DNA of 64,000 bases, taken from assembly GCF_030388325.1 (NCBI RefSeq), contig NZ_CP103794.1:3782001-3846000 (forward strand), in the 5' to 3' direction. Each line of letters opens with the position of its first letter. Position 1 is the stretch's first letter. The notes under the pieces are model-generated. The model did not search any database. It saw only the letters and a program-made list of their open reading frames with translations, and was not told the origin of the DNA. This document shows, piece after piece, positions 8,402-16,717 of the stretch. The DNA comes from Flavobacterium johnsoniae (GTDB lineage Bacteria; Bacteroidota; Bacteroidia; Flavobacteriales; Flavobacteriaceae). The position numbers and the translations under genes were made by a program.

Positions 8402-9439
8402 CTAAAAAAAATCCGATTGCCATTCTTTTGAATTGTTATACCAAAGTTTTCCATTTTTAACTTCAAGCGGACAATCTATATTATTAGTATATAAAGCGCC
8501 GGTTCCTAAACCTTGTGGCATTTCTGAATTTAAAGTAAATGTCCACTGTGCAATTGCATTAAGTCCAATGTTGCTTTCTAAAGCAGATGTAATCCACCAG
8601 CCAATATTATATTTATTAGCTAAATCTATCCATTCTTTTGTTCCTTTGAAACCGCCAATAAAACTTGGTTTCAAAATTATATATTGTGGTTTGATTTTTT
8701 GTAACAGATTTTCTTTTTCTTCGAATGGAAATACGCCAATTAATTCTTCATCTAAAGCAATTGGAAATGGCGTTTCTTTACAAAGTTCTGCCATTTCTAA
8801 AATATTCCCCTTTTTAATTGGCTGTTCTATACTATGGAGCTGAAATTGATTAAGTTGCTTTAATTTATCTAAAGCTTCACTTTTATCAAAAGCACCATTT
8901 GCATCGACTCTAATTTCGACCTCTTCGGGTGAAAAGTGACTTCTAATAAACTGCAATAATTCTAATTCTTTTTGAAAATCAATTGCTCCAATTTTAAGCT
9001 TTATACAATTAAAACCAGTTGCTAATTTTTCTTCAATCTGTTCTTTCATAAAAGAAGCTTCTCCCATCCAAACTAAACCATTTATGTTAATGGAACTTGT
9101 TTGTTTAGTAAAATCAGATGGAAATAAAATATACGGATTTTCGCTTTTTAAGGATAGAAAAGCCATTTCTACACCAAATTGAATAGAAGGAAATTCTAAT
9201 AGAGAATTCCAAAGTTTTGTTTCTCCTAAATGAATATTATCGCAAGTCCATTTTAGTTTTTCTTCATAATCTGGGCGATCGTCAGCACTCAAACCTCTTA
9301 AAATACCACATTCGCCTATTCCTTTTTTACCATTTTCTTCGAGAATTATAAACCAAGTTTCTTTTTCGGTCATAACGCCTCTAGAAGTTCCAGAAGGGCG
9401 TTTAAAATCGAGTAAATATTTGTGGTAAGAAGCTTTCAT
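8402..9439 (-). CDS. menC: o-Succinylbenzoate synthase MenC
   Basis: Enolase-superfamily enzyme that dehydrates SHCHC to o-succinylbenzoate in menaquinone synthesis. Catalytic and metal residues are visible: the KxK pair K147/K149 in CIKLKIGA, metal ligands D179 (VDANGAF), E205 (SIEQP) and D230 (ALDEE), and the second base K257 in ILKPSFIGG. The N-terminal capping domain ends near 100. The length of 345 aa is usual. It lies apart from menA, menB and menD, with a TPR gene between, so it may be transcribed separately. Specificity rests on the men context because muconate-type relatives share the motifs. Confidence 0.9.
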   Translation of the reverse strand: MKASYHKYLLDFKRPSGTSRGVMTEKETWFIILEENGKKGIGECGILRGLSADDRPDYEEKLKWTCDNIHLGETKLWNSLLEFPSIQFGVEMAFLSLKSENPYILFPSDFTKQTSSININGLVWMGEASFMKEQIEEKLATGFNCIKLKIGAIDFQKELELLQFIRSHFSPEEVEIRVDANGAFDKSEALDKLKQLNQFQLHSIEQPIKKGNILEMAELCKETPFPIALDEELIGVFPFEEKENLLQKIKPQYIILKPSFIGGFKGTKEWIDLANKYNIGWWITSALESNIGLNAIAQWTFTLNSEMPQGLGTGALYTNNIDCPLEVKNGKLWYNNSKEWQSDFF

Positions 9440-9520
9440 TTTTTAAGGTGCTAAGATGGTAAGATAATGAGGTGCTAAGATTAACAAAGAGAATCTATGA
9501 AACATTTCATATCTAAGAAC

Positions 9521-10759
9521 TTAATTATATAATTTTAATATTCTTTCGAAATCTTTAGACGGAAGTCCAGCTTTTTCAAAGGCTGCAAAATCTAATTTCG
9601 TTTTTGCAATCCAGCTTAAACTGTCTGTTACGTTTTGAGTTTGGTATTTTTTGTAGATTGTTTTTGCTGAACTGTAATCACCGTTTACTAAATAAGTGTG
9701 TGCCAAATTTAGTTTAATCATCAATTCGGTATCATCTAGTTTTTCTCCTTCTAGCAATACTTTTAATGCTTTTGCATATTGCTTTGTCAAAATGTAGCAA
9801 TATCCTAATGAACTATAATCTAAAGCCGTAGCTTTTCCTTCGTTTACAATTGTATTAAATTTTGGAATCGCTTCATTATATTTTTGACTTTTAATTAAAG
9901 AAGCTGCTTGCGTTCTTAAATCATTGAAGACATTTTTAGAAATGTCCGCATCTTTATAACACGCATTTCCGAAATCTTTGTAGACTTTTGTTTTTTCAAC
10001 AGCTAATAATTTTTGAAACTCATCATAGCGATACTGTTTCATTATTTTATTTAAAATGCAAACACAGAAATCATCAGAATTGGCCATTTTTTGAGCCATT
10101 GTAGAAGTTTTACACAGGCTTATAATTTCGTTTTTATTGTCTTGATTCCAGCCACGACTCAATTTTGTATCGACCCAAGGCACAACTTCTAAAACTACTT
10201 TTTGACTCAAAATCCAATTTTTGCTTTCAAAACCAAACCAAATAGTGCTGATATTTTCTTTAAGACAAGAAGATCTATTTACTGACAATCTTTTGGCATC
10301 TTTGCTAACAGGTTCAGCCTGAGAATAACATGCTTTGTCTATTTTGCCGTCTGCGATATATTTTTTTGCATTTTCATTTGAGGTAAAAATGGAATACGTA
10401 CATTCATCATCTCCGGAAATTTTGGACATCAAAAAAACTGCTCCAGCCGATCCCTGACTAACTCCTGTTGGATCTGGAATAGATTTCAATAAAGAAACCA
10501 GGCTGTTCGCCATTTCCTGATTTTTATCTAAAAGTGTGATTCTATAAACAATTTCTGTAGTTCCAACGGGTAAATCTTCTGTTGGTATCGAAATTCTATC
10601 TCGCGCAGGAACCATAATTTCTTTGGTTGTAGCACGCTCTTTGTCCCAATAACCATCTTTTTGAGCAAAAGCGTTAAAAGAAAAAGTAATTAAAAGAGAC
10701 AGAATTATTTTTTTGAAAGTTGAATTTTGTGAGGATGTTTTAATTGCCACAGATTTCAC
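9521..10759 (-). CDS. Secreted tetratricopeptide-repeat protein of unknown function
   Basis: An N-terminal hydrophobic export signal ends near FNAFAQ (about residue 33). The central part is Cys-containing and not recognised; the C-terminal third (about 285-385) reads as two or three TPR units (YNEAIPKFNTIVNEG, YAKALKVLLEGEKL, YSSAKTIYKKY). No ATG exists before the signal peptide in this frame: the start used here is a GTG, and both candidate GTGs (10759 and 10750) lie inside a copy of the type C repeat motif. Either the repeat supplies the start codon or the original start has been lost. Location should be periplasm or outer membrane. Partner proteins unknown. Confidence 0.65.
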   Translation of the reverse strand: MKSVAIKTSSQNSTFKKIILSLLITFSFNAFAQKDGYWDKERATTKEIMVPARDRISIPTEDLPVGTTEIVYRITLLDKNQEMANSLVSLLKSIPDPTGVSQGSAGAVFLMSKISGDDECTYSIFTSNENAKKYIADGKIDKACYSQAEPVSKDAKRLSVNRSSCLKENISTIWFGFESKNWILSQKVVLEVVPWVDTKLSRGWNQDNKNEIISLCKTSTMAQKMANSDDFCVCILNKIMKQYRYDEFQKLLAVEKTKVYKDFGNACYKDADISKNVFNDLRTQAASLIKSQKYNEAIPKFNTIVNEGKATALDYSSLGYCYILTKQYAKALKVLLEGEKLDDTELMIKLNLAHTYLVNGDYSSAKTIYKKYQTQNVTDSLSWIAKTKLDFAAFEKAGLPSKDFERILKLYN

Positions 10760-10769
10760 AGATTAAAAT
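10746..10769. repeat. Type C repeat half-site at a gene start
   Basis: GCCACAGATTTCACAGATTAAA, shared with the arms of the type C palindromes at 3321 and 5074. It overlaps the first codons of the TPR gene. Confidence 0.55.
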
Positions 10770-10837
10770 GATTTTTATTTTAAAAACTTCACGAAATGAA
10801 TAACATAGATTGTGCCAAATAACTTTCTTATGAAAAT

Positions 10838-10974
10838 GAGCGCCCTAGCCCGATTACTTCACTAAAATTTTATTTTTATTGGAGTTCAGTGAACTTCGTT
10901 TGTAGCGATATCCTTTTGTGGTCTCTTTTTTTTACGAGACCACAAAAGATATAACGTATAGCGGGATTAGCTCC
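10838..10974 (+). repeat. Dispersed palindromic element, type A (copy 2)
   Basis: Begins GAGCGCCCTAGCCCGAT and ends AGCGGGATTAGCTCC, so the ends pair; the centre is a strong hairpin, TCCTTTTGTGGTCTC against GAGACCACAAAAGAT, near 10911-10950. Same architecture as 851-925. It is followed at once by half of a type D repeat (CCTTCGACTTCGCTCAGGA, 10977-10995). Confidence 0.65.
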
Positions 10975-11000
10975 TTCCTTCGACTTCGCTCAGGATAAAA

Positions 11001-11678
11001 TTATAATTCTATTGATTCTCCGATTTGTAAAAGCATTAAATCTTTTCCTTTATCGAAAAATTTACGAATCGCTTCTTCATGATTGATTTCGATATAACCA
11101 AATGTATCGAAATGATAGCCTAAAATTTTATCGCATTCTACAAAATCAGAAGCAATAATAGCATCTTCAACATCCATTGTAAAATTATTGCCGATTGGAA
11201 GAATTACTAAATCTAATTCTGTGCGAAGCGGAATTAACTTCATATCGTAAGTCAAAGCAGTATCTCCAGCGATGTAAATGTTTTTATGTTCGCCTTCGAT
11301 AACAAATCCGCCAGGATTTCCTCCGTAAGATCCATCTGGAAAACTACTTGAGTGAATTGCAGTTACATATTTTACATTTCCAAAATCGAATTTCCAGCTT
11401 CCACCGTGATTCATTGGATGCGATTTGAATCCTTTGTTTCCATAATAAGTTGCAATTTCTGCGTTTGAAACAATAACTGCATTTGTGTTTTTTGCAATCG
11501 CTTCAACGTCTAAAACGTGATCGCCATGTGCATGTGTAAGCAAAATATAATCTGCTTTTAGCGAATTAATATCAATTGCTGCGGCTTGCGGATTTCCTGT
11601 AATAAATGGATCCACAATAATATTTTTTCCTCCAACTTCAATTCCTAATGAAGCGTGTCCGTAAAATGTAATTTTCAT
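11001..11678 (-). CDS. UPF0173-type metal-dependent hydrolase (metallo-beta-lactamase fold)
   Basis: Starts MKITFYGHASLGIEVGG and carries THAHGDHV near residues 49-56, the HxHxDH zinc motif, then IAGDTALT near 136-143 and a late HFDTFG (about 190) supplying further ligands. At 225 aa it is a minimal MBL-fold hydrolase of the UPF0173 kind; substrate unknown. It lies 28 bases downstream of menA on the same strand, and this menA-hydrolase link suggests co-transcription, although no menaquinone step is known to need it. Confidence 0.87.
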   Translation of the reverse strand: MKITFYGHASLGIEVGGKNIIVDPFITGNPQAAAIDINSLKADYILLTHAHGDHVLDVEAIAKNTNAVIVSNAEIATYYGNKGFKSHPMNHGGSWKFDFGNVKYVTAIHSSSFPDGSYGGNPGGFVIEGEHKNIYIAGDTALTYDMKLIPLRTELDLVILPIGNNFTMDVEDAIIASDFVECDKILGYHFDTFGYIEINHEEAIRKFFDKGKDLMLLQIGESIEL

Positions 11679-11706
11679 TTTTTCACCTTTTTTAATTAAT
11701 GGTATT

Positions 11707-12669
11707 TTATCTTCCTCCTAAAAACAGGTTTACAATAATGTCTGAAATCAACGAAATCATACAAACTGTCAATAAAATTGAAAGTAAAAATGTACTTAGT
11801 GCCAGTTTTTTCAATTCTGGATCTAATAATTTTGGATTTTGATTTTTATAAACCGTAATTAAATGTTTAGTTAATGGAATGTAAGCCAATAAAAACAAAT
11901 ACTGATCAAAATTGTAATCGCTCAAAACAGCAAAAACAACTACCAAAATCATTGCAGTAATTATTAATGTGTAATGATAAACTTTTGCATTTTCAGCTCC
12001 AATTTGCACTACAATTGTATTTTTACCTGCTTTTTTATCAGATTCCTGATCTCGCATATTGTTTAAGTTTAAAACTCCAACGCTCAATAATCCAATTGAA
12101 ATTGCTGGAAGAATCAAAAGCGGATCAATTTCTTTTGCATACAAAAAGTTAACACCTAAAGTGCTTACTAATCCGAAAAAGACAAATACAAATACATCTC
12201 CAAATCCTCTATATCCGTAAGCAGAATTTCCAACTGTATATCGAATTGCAGACACGATTGCAGCAATTCCTAACAATAAGAAAAAGATTGAGTAACCAAA
12301 ATTGTCTTTTCCGAAAGCAAAATAAATCAAGATTATTGCTGATAATAAAGTCAATAACGACGTAATTATAATGGCTTTTTTCATTGCCTGAGGCGTGATA
12401 ACACCGCTCTGAATAGCTCGCTGTGGCCCAACTCGATCTGCATTATCAGTTCCTTTTACCCCATCTCCATAATCGTTGGCAAAGTTCGACAAAACCTGCA
12501 AACCTAATGTTGTTAAAAGTGCAAAACCAAAAACTTTCCAGCTAAATACTTCTGTAGGTGTGTTAATAGTTTCTGTTGGATTAGACAATGCGTAAATACT
12601 TCCAACTATAATTCCAGAAACGGATAAAGGTAATGTGCGCAATCTTGCGGCTTCAATCCAATGTTTCAT
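11707..12669 (-). CDS. menA: 1,4-Dihydroxy-2-naphthoate polyprenyltransferase MenA
   Basis: Integral-membrane UbiA-superfamily enzyme that attaches the isoprenoid chain to dihydroxynaphthoate. Two Asp-rich motifs that bind the prenyl diphosphate and magnesium are visible: NFANDYGDGVKGTDNADR (about 63-80) and NNMRDQESDKKAGK (about 203-216). About eight or nine hydrophobic helices fill the rest of the 320 aa, and it opens MKHWIEAARLRTLPLSVSG as MenA proteins do. It sits between menB upstream and the UPF0173 gene downstream, all on the minus strand. Confidence 0.93.
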   Translation of the reverse strand: MKHWIEAARLRTLPLSVSGIIVGSIYALSNPTETINTPTEVFSWKVFGFALLTTLGLQVLSNFANDYGDGVKGTDNADRVGPQRAIQSGVITPQAMKKAIIITSLLTLLSAIILIYFAFGKDNFGYSIFFLLLGIAAIVSAIRYTVGNSAYGYRGFGDVFVFVFFGLVSTLGVNFLYAKEIDPLLILPAISIGLLSVGVLNLNNMRDQESDKKAGKNTIVVQIGAENAKVYHYTLIITAMILVVVFAVLSDYNFDQYLFLLAYIPLTKHLITVYKNQNPKLLDPELKKLALSTFLLSILLTVCMISLISDIIVNLFLGGR

Positions 12670-12695
12670 TTATGTTTTTGTTTATTTGGTTTCAT

Positions 12696-12751
12696 GTTTC
12701 AAGTTTCAAGTTATTTACAAAACGTGTAACCTGAAACTTGAAACCTGAAAC
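12696..12751. repeat. Inverted repeat type E (TTTCAAGTTTCAAG)
   Basis: TTTCAAGTTTCAAGTT on the left is mirrored by AACCTGAAACTTGAAACCTGAAAC on the right, in the menB-menA gap. A half copy (GTTTCAGGTTTCAGGTTTCAAG) lies at 45655-45676. Confidence 0.6.
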
Positions 12752-12763
12752 AATTTATTTAAT

Positions 12764-13597
12764 TTAAGGCAACCATTTATTTTCACCAAAGTTTGGTTTT
12801 CTTTTTTCTAAGAAAGCATTTCTTCCTTCTTTAGCTTCTTCAGTCATGTAAGCTAAACGAGTTGCTTCTCCTGCAAAAACTTGTTGTCCAACCATTCCGT
12901 CGTCTGTTAAGTTCATGGCAAATTTTAGCATTTTTATAGAAGTTGGCGATTTCTGAAGGATTTCTTGAGCCCATTCGTAAGCGGTCGCTTCTAATTCGTC
13001 ATGTGGAATTACAGCATTTACCATTCCCATTTCGAAAGCTTCTTGTGCAGAATAATTTCTACCTAAAAAGAAAATTTCACGTGCTTTTTTCTGACCAACC
13101 ATTTTAGCCAAATATGCTGATCCGTAACCACCGTCAAAGCTAGTTACGTCTGCATCTGTTTGTTTAAAAATAGCATGTTCTTTACTTGCAAGCGTCATAT
13201 CGCAAACTACGTGCAAACTATGTCCGCCACCAACAGCCCAGCCAGGAACAACAGCAATTACAACTTTTGGCATAAAACGAATTAAACGCTGTACTTCTAG
13301 AATATTCAGACGGTGTTGTCCGTCTTCTCCAACATATCCCTGATGTCCGCGCGCATTTTGATCACCGCCGCTGCAGAAAGAATAAACTCCATCTTTGGTC
13401 GAAGGACCTTCTGCAGAAAGTAAAACTACTCCAATTGAAGTGTCTTCTTGTGCATCATAAAAAGCTTGGTATAATTCTGAAGTAGTTTTAGGACGGAAAG
13501 CATTTCTAACATTTGGTCTGTTAAAGGCTATTCTCGCTACTCCATTACATTTTTTATAGGTTATATCTTCAAATTCTCTGGCTGTAATCCAATCCAT
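12764..13597 (-). CDS. menB: 1,4-Dihydroxy-2-naphthoyl-CoA synthase MenB
   Basis: Crotonase-fold enzyme that closes the second ring of the naphthoquinone from o-succinylbenzoyl-CoA. Family blocks: NRPNVRNAFRPKT, the oxyanion-hole FCSGGDQNARG, PGWAVGGGHSLHVVCDMTLAS, and a DVTSFDGGYGSAYLAKMVG segment; it ends KRKPNFGENKWLP. The ORF extends to 13642, but the first 15 residues are atypical and an ATG at 13597 gives MDWITAREFEDITY, the normal MenB beginning; that start is used here. It carries the usual 277 aa from this start. menA follows about 95 bases downstream. Confidence 0.95.
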   Translation of the reverse strand: MDWITAREFEDITYKKCNGVARIAFNRPNVRNAFRPKTTSELYQAFYDAQEDTSIGVVLLSAEGPSTKDGVYSFCSGGDQNARGHQGYVGEDGQHRLNILEVQRLIRFMPKVVIAVVPGWAVGGGHSLHVVCDMTLASKEHAIFKQTDADVTSFDGGYGSAYLAKMVGQKKAREIFFLGRNYSAQEAFEMGMVNAVIPHDELEATAYEWAQEILQKSPTSIKMLKFAMNLTDDGMVGQQVFAGEATRLAYMTEEAKEGRNAFLEKRKPNFGENKWLP

Positions 13598-13642
13598 TTT
13601 GATTTTTTTGTTTAAAATAATTATAGCGTAAAAATAAGGCAT

Positions 13643-14260
13643 TTTTCCTATTTTACCTACTCAAATTACTTTAAGTCTTTAGCAAATTATCCTGCAATGT
13701 TAACAATTGGTATTTACTTACAAAAAATAACATTTTTTAACATTAGTTTAGAAAAATAATAATTAATTTTACACCCTAGAAATCAATAAGATACATTTTA
13801 TTTATCAGATTTCAGATTGATTTTCTTTCACTGATTTATTAACCTAAAAAATGATTTTTTTGAGAAAATTTAAAAAATTTGTCGCTCATTTTTTTAGGGT
13901 TTTAATTAATAGACCTCAAAACAAAGAGCAAATGATTTATGTGTTAGTCGAAACTTCAAAGAGAAAAAAGTAACACCTAAGGTTAAAAGTTAGAATTGTA
14001 TCTATAATTAGTATATAAATGATAACGAAGAAGAGGAAAAAGTACTAATTCACACTTTCTAAAAGTTATTTTATAAACCAATGGTTAAGCCGTGAAATTA
14101 TCTTTTTGCTTTTAAGATTTATGCATCAAATTATTTAAAAGACATACCGTCGATAGGATAATTTCTAAAATTTATAAAGCTATTATCCAGAGAGGGATTC
14201 GAATTATTTTATTTCTGTTTTTTTTTAATTACAATTTTTTTTAAAACTAGAATAAAAAGC
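13643..14260. other. Long gap with little coding potential
   Basis: About 620 AT-rich bases between menB and the S1 protein gene. Apart from the 40-codon ORF at 13851-13973 and the terminator at 14262, no gene, RNA fold or repeat family was recognised. Confidence 0.5.
13851..13973 (+). CDS. Possible small basic protein, 40 aa
   Basis: An ATG-to-TAA frame encoding a basic, amphipathic N-terminal half (MIFLRKFKKFVAHFF) and a hydrophilic tail ending ETSKRKK. It lies alone in a 620-base gap. No recognisable homologue, and no clear Shine-Dalgarno or TAnnTTTG element was found, but the composition resembles a real peptide more than chance AT-rich sequence. Function unknown; it could equally be a chance ORF. 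Confidence 0.35.
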   Translation: MIFLRKFKKFVAHFFRVLINRPQNKEQMIYVLVETSKRKK

Positions 14261-14261
14261 G

Positions 14262-14288
14262 AAAGGCTGCTTGTAATGAGCAGCCTTT
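14262..14288 (-). terminator. Terminator of the CvfB-like gene
   Basis: AAAGGCTGC (14262-14270) pairs perfectly with GCAGCCTTT (14280-14288). Read on the minus strand, it is followed after CGC by a T run, placing it 30 bases past the stop of the S1 gene. Confidence 0.75.
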
Positions 14289-14317
14289 TGTATTATTATA
14301 CTTTAGAATTCAATCTT

Positions 14318-15169
14318 TTAATTGATAAGATAAATTCCGTCTTCTTTGATTTCGATTAATTTTTCTTTGTATAAAGAACCAATCGCTTTTTTAAATGATT
14401 TTTTACTCATTTTCAAAACGGTCTTAATGTCTTCTGGATGCGAATTATCATTTAAACGAAGAAAACCTCTGCTTGCTCTCAATTCGCTTAGAATTTTTTC
14501 AGCATTTGGCTCGATACTTTCAAAACCTTGTGCTTGAATGGCAACATCAATTTTATTGTCAGGACGAATATTTTTAATATAACCGCGCATTCTGTCGCCA
14601 GTTCTTATCGAATCATCATAAACTTCATCTTTATATAAAAGGCCTTTATGTTGCTCGTTTATAATTACATTTATTCCCATATCTGTAATATGAGAAACAA
14701 TTAAATCTACTTCTTCTCCTTTTTCAACCGTCAATTGATCATTGCTCAAAAACTGATTTGTTTTACTCGAAGCAACCAAACGATTGGTTTGTTTGTCCAT
14801 ATATAAGTAAACCAAATAACGTTTTCCTTTTTCCATTGGGCGTGCTTGTTCTTTAAACGGAACAAGAATGTCTTTTTCCATTCCCCAATCCATAAAAGCA
14901 CCAACATTATTAATGTAATTTACTCTTAAAAGCGCAAATTCATTCAATAAAATATAAGGAACTAAAGTCGTTGCAACTGGTCGTTGTTCGTGATCCAAGT
15001 AAACAAAAACAATCAGTTCTTCTCCAATTTCAAATACTTTTGGAACATATTTATTTGGAAGTAAAACATCATGAATTCCTTCTGGATCGCTTTCAGGATT
15101 TCCTAAAAACAAACCAACTTTGGTATCACGCAATATAGTTAGGGTATTGTAATTTCCTATTTCTAGCAT
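14318..15169 (-). CDS. CvfB-like S1 RNA-binding protein with winged-helix end
   Basis: A 283-aa protein made of successive S1-like OB domains: one near 5-65, one near 70-130 (NNVGAFMDWGMEKDILVPFKEQ), one near 150-210 (DMGINVIINEQHKGLLYKDEV), then a C-terminal winged-helix segment (LKMSKKSFKKAIGSLYKEKLIEI). This matches CvfB/YitL proteins, which bind RNA and affect virulence or translation in Firmicutes; the role in Bacteroidota is not established. It has a good promoter at 15214-15246 and its own terminator, so it is monocistronic. Confidence 0.85.
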   Translation of the reverse strand: MLEIGNYNTLTILRDTKVGLFLGNPESDPEGIHDVLLPNKYVPKVFEIGEELIVFVYLDHEQRPVATTLVPYILLNEFALLRVNYINNVGAFMDWGMEKDILVPFKEQARPMEKGKRYLVYLYMDKQTNRLVASSKTNQFLSNDQLTVEKGEEVDLIVSHITDMGINVIINEQHKGLLYKDEVYDDSIRTGDRMRGYIKNIRPDNKIDVAIQAQGFESIEPNAEKILSELRASRGFLRLNDNSHPEDIKTVLKMSKKSFKKAIGSLYKEKLIEIKEDGIYLIN

Positions 15170-15213
15170 TTTCTAAATATTCTAAGTTGATATACAACTA
15201 AGTTTGTGAGGTG

Positions 15214-15246
15214 CAAAGGTACGAAGTTTGAAAATGGTAAAACAAA
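15214..15246 (-). promoter_or_regulatory. Promoter of the CvfB-like gene
   Basis: On the minus strand: TTTG at 15246-15243, a 21-base spacer, then TACCTTTG at 15221-15214, a perfect TAnnTTTG. The ATG at 15169 follows 44 bases later. Confidence 0.65.
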
Positions 15247-15283
15247 AAATGTTTTAGATAAAAACACTTTATAGACTAATCAA

Positions 15284-15300
15284 TTTTTAGTTAAATTTGA
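15284..15300 (+). promoter_or_regulatory. Promoter core of the M28 peptidase gene
   Basis: TAAATTTG at 15292-15299 inside the 17-mer TTTTTAGTTAAATTTGA, which is also found before the OmpA gene. It sits 27 bases before the ATG at 15327. The longer frame opening with TTG at 15297 would start inside this promoter, which argues for the later start. Confidence 0.6.
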
Positions 15301-15326
15301 AAATATCTATAATTAATCCCAAATCA

Positions 15327-16673
15327 ATGAAAAAGACTCTCTTTTACTCCATTTTTTCCTTTTTATTTTTTACACAGCTTACCGTTTCGCAAGTTGCTGA
15401 AGATCCAGAAATAAAGAAAATGATTAGCGAAATCAAAGCCGAAAACCTTGAAGCAACTATTCATAAATTGGTTTCTTTTGGAACAAGACACACTTTAAGC
15501 GATACTAAAAGCAAAACAAAAGGAATGGGCGCTGCTCAGCAATGGGTAAAAAGTGAGTTTGACAAAGCTGCTCTTGAATCTGGCGGAAGATTAACGGCAA
15601 CTATTGATTATTTTACTGCAAAAGCAGATGGAAAAAGAGTTCCGACTGACAGTTATATCGGAAATGTAATGGCAACTCTTAAAGGTATAGATCCAACGGA
15701 TGATCGCGTTCTTATCATAAGCGGACATCTAGATTCTCGTGTGACTGATGTAATGAATGTTAAATCTAATGCCCCTGGCGCTAACGATGACGGTTCTGGA
15801 GTTGCTGCCTTAATTGAATTAGCAAAAGTGATGAGTAAAAGATCTTTCTCTGCCACCATTATTTTTGTCGCTGTTACTGGAGAAGAACAAGGACTTATTG
15901 GTGCACGCTATCTTGCCGAAAAAGCAAAAGCTTCTAATTGGAATATTTTAGCAATGCTTAACAATGACATGATTGGAAATAGTTTATCTAGCGGAACAAA
16001 TTTGAGAGATAATACTCAAGTTCGTGTTTTTAGTGAAACTATTCCGTATTTAGAAACTGAGGAAGAAGCAAAAATGCGAAAAGCAACAAACCGAGATAAT
16101 GACAGTCCGTCGAGATTATTGGCTCGTTATATTAAAACAACTACAGAGCAATATGTAGATCAGTTGTCGGTTAAATTGGTTTATCGAAATGATCGCTTTC
16201 TTCGTGGCGGAGATCATACGCCATTTAGTCAAAACGGATTTACAGCGGTTCGCTTATGCGAAATGAATGAAAATTTCGATCATCAACATCAAGATTTAAG
16301 AACAGAAAACAATGTCGTTTATGGAGATCTTCCTGGATTTATGGACTTTGAATATCTTAGAAAGAATACTTGTGCTAATTTAGCTACGCTTGCAAATTTA
16401 GCATCATCTCCAAAATCGCCTACAAATGTTGGAATCGAAGTAAAAAAACTTTCTAATTCTTCTACACTTATTTGGTCTGCTCCTGAAAAGGCTCCGTATG
16501 GTTATCAAATTTTAATGAGAGAAACGGCGTCTTCTCATTGGGAAAAAACATTTTTTACAAAAGAAACTCAGATAGAAATTCCATATTCTAAAGACAATTA
16601 CTTTTTTGCCGTACAAGCTGTAGATGTTTTAGGACATGCAAGTCTTCCTATATTTCCTATTCCGATACGATAA
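15327..16673 (+). CDS. Secreted M28-family zinc aminopeptidase
   Basis: Exported di-zinc peptidase. The start at 15327 gives MKKTLFYSIFSFLFFTQLTVSQ, a clean signal peptide; the longer frame begins with a TTG inside the promoter. Zinc ligands of family M28 are visible: His and Asp in SGHLDSR, Asp in GANDDGSG, the general-base and ligand pair in TGEEQG, Asp in NNDMIGN and the last His in GGDHTPF. The C-terminal 85 residues look like a fibronectin type III-like beta domain. It probably trims peptides in the periplasm or outside the cell. Convergent with DUF2853 and separated from it by a shared terminator. Confidence 0.9.
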   Translation: MKKTLFYSIFSFLFFTQLTVSQVAEDPEIKKMISEIKAENLEATIHKLVSFGTRHTLSDTKSKTKGMGAAQQWVKSEFDKAALESGGRLTATIDYFTAKADGKRVPTDSYIGNVMATLKGIDPTDDRVLIISGHLDSRVTDVMNVKSNAPGANDDGSGVAALIELAKVMSKRSFSATIIFVAVTGEEQGLIGARYLAEKAKASNWNILAMLNNDMIGNSLSSGTNLRDNTQVRVFSETIPYLETEEEAKMRKATNRDNDSPSRLLARYIKTTTEQYVDQLSVKLVYRNDRFLRGGDHTPFSQNGFTAVRLCEMNENFDHQHQDLRTENNVVYGDLPGFMDFEYLRKNTCANLATLANLASSPKSPTNVGIEVKKLSNSSTLIWSAPEKAPYGYQILMRETASSHWEKTFFTKETQIEIPYSKDNYFFAVQAVDVLGHASLPIFPIPIR

Positions 16674-16683
16674 AATAAAAACA

Positions 16684-16708
16684 AAAAGCGCCTTTAATGG
16701 GCGCTTTT
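16684..16708. terminator. Two-way terminator
   Basis: AAAAGCGCC (16684-16692) pairs with GGCGCTTTT (16700-16708), with A- and T-rich flanks, between the convergent M28 and DUF2853 genes. Confidence 0.85.
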
Positions 16709-16717
16709 ATTTTTTAA

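Noticed and set aside
13598-13642. Longer N-terminus for MenB
   Set aside because: The extra 15 residues are unlike MenB, while the ATG at 13597 gives the usual MDWITAREFEDI opening.
15297-15326. Longer N-terminus for the M28 peptidase (TTG start)
   Set aside because: The TTG lies in the TAAATTTG promoter element and the ATG at 15327 gives a clean signal peptide.
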